Part shown: positions 7,115-7,331 of the stretch, piece after piece
Layout: each line of letters opens with the position of its first letter
How positions within the stretch are numbered: the stretch's first letter is position 1
From: Bacillota bacterium
GTDB lineage: Bacteria; Bacillota; Clostridia; Peptostreptococcales; Anaerovoracaceae
Direction: 5' to 3'
DNA length: 7,331 nt
Assembly: GCA_029266295.1 (NCBI GenBank)
Contig: JAQSXD010000183.1
Coordinates: forward strand, 1 to 7,331
Made by a program: the position numbers and the translations under genes
Notes under the pieces: model-generated
What the model was told of the DNA's origin: nothing
What the model saw: the letters and a program-made list of their open reading frames with translations, nothing else
Database searches by the model: none

Positions 7115-7132
7115 CACCCTTCAAATTTTAAG

Positions 7133-7331
7133 TTAGAAGCTTCCCATTTTATCCTTGCTCAGGAATGATGGGATATCAAATGCACCGGTGACTTTCGATT
7201 GGAAAATATCATCCTTGGGATGATTATTTGCTTCCTCCCCTGACGTGTTTCCTGCGCCATCTTCCTCCGCGGCATGAGCCTCTGCCTTGTCTCTGCTTGG
7301 CGATAATATGTCTGCGGGTCTGTCTTCAAAT
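7133..7331 (-). CDS. ftsZ: Probable FtsZ, C-terminal tail only (5' end cut)
   Basis: Only the last 65 residues are in the window; the frame is open to the right edge and ends with TAA at 7135-7133. Residues 1-45 of the fragment are polar and low in complexity (Glu, Asp, Ala, Asn, Gly, Lys), like the disordered linker of FtsZ. Near the end FDIPSFLSKDK matches the FtsZ C-terminal peptide (consensus D-I-P-x-F-L), through which FtsZ binds partners such as FtsA and SepF. FtsZ is the tubulin-like GTPase of the division ring. The GTPase domain is outside the window, so the call rests on one short motif plus linker character. The last residues (MGSF) are not the basic stretch often seen. A different protein with a chance DIPSFL remains possible. 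A terminator follows, so it may belong to a separate transcript. Confidence 0.6.
   Translation of the reverse strand, partial: FEDRPADILSPSRDKAEAHAAEEDGAGNTSGEEANNHPKDDIFQSKVTGAFDIPSFLSKDKMGSF

Noticed and set aside
7095..7120. GGGTGAGCCGGGG before the trmH-family gene as a possible T-box antiterminator
   Set aside because: The match to the T-box core is poor, and the 61-base spacer cannot hold a specifier stem before it.

Overview
This window looks like part of a conserved housekeeping block of a Firmicute, most likely a clostridial-type organism. The evidence is the gene order, the purine-rich ribosome binding sites (AGGAGG, GGAG, AAGGGGGG), the Firmicute-style PheS with a four-cysteine insert, and a long ZapA. 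No gene lies on the + strand. All six genes read on the - strand, so transcription runs from the right edge (7331) to the left edge (1), and both end genes are cut by the window.

In transcription order: (1) 7331-7133, the last 65 residues of a protein whose tail contains DIPSFL, the conserved C-terminal peptide of FtsZ, so probably ftsZ. (2) A short GC-rich hairpin with a T tract (7114-7091), an intrinsic terminator. (3) 7071-6220, a SpoU/TrmH-family RNA 2'-O-methyltransferase. (4) 6171-5149, pheS, phenylalanyl-tRNA synthetase alpha. (5) 5088-2689, pheT, the beta subunit. (6) A 145-base spacer (2688-2544) with two inverted repeats. (7) 2543-1923, zapA with an unusually long coiled-coil tail. 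(8) 1822-1, mutS2, complete at its N-terminus but cut before the C-terminal Smr region.

The order trmH-family / pheS / pheT / zapA / mutS2 is a familiar Firmicute neighbourhood. In Bacillus subtilis the same genes appear as ysgA-pheS-pheT-rnhC-zapA-yshB-polX-mutS2; here rnhC, the cvpA-like gene and polX are absent between the retained members. PheS and PheT form one (alpha-beta)2 enzyme. ZapA acts on FtsZ rings, whose probable gene tail lies at the right end. The methyltransferase and MutS2 are RNA and DNA/ribosome maintenance functions.

No previously undescribed system is evident. I see no mobile element, CRISPR array, RNA gene, frameshift or foreign-looking gene. The points worth a second look are modest: the structured pheT-zapA spacer, the terminator placed just ahead of trmH with no visible promoter after it, the absence of a T-box leader, the long ZapA, a four-codon overlapping start at pheT, and a 16-base palindrome inside pheT. 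No stretch above 300 bases lacks a gene.
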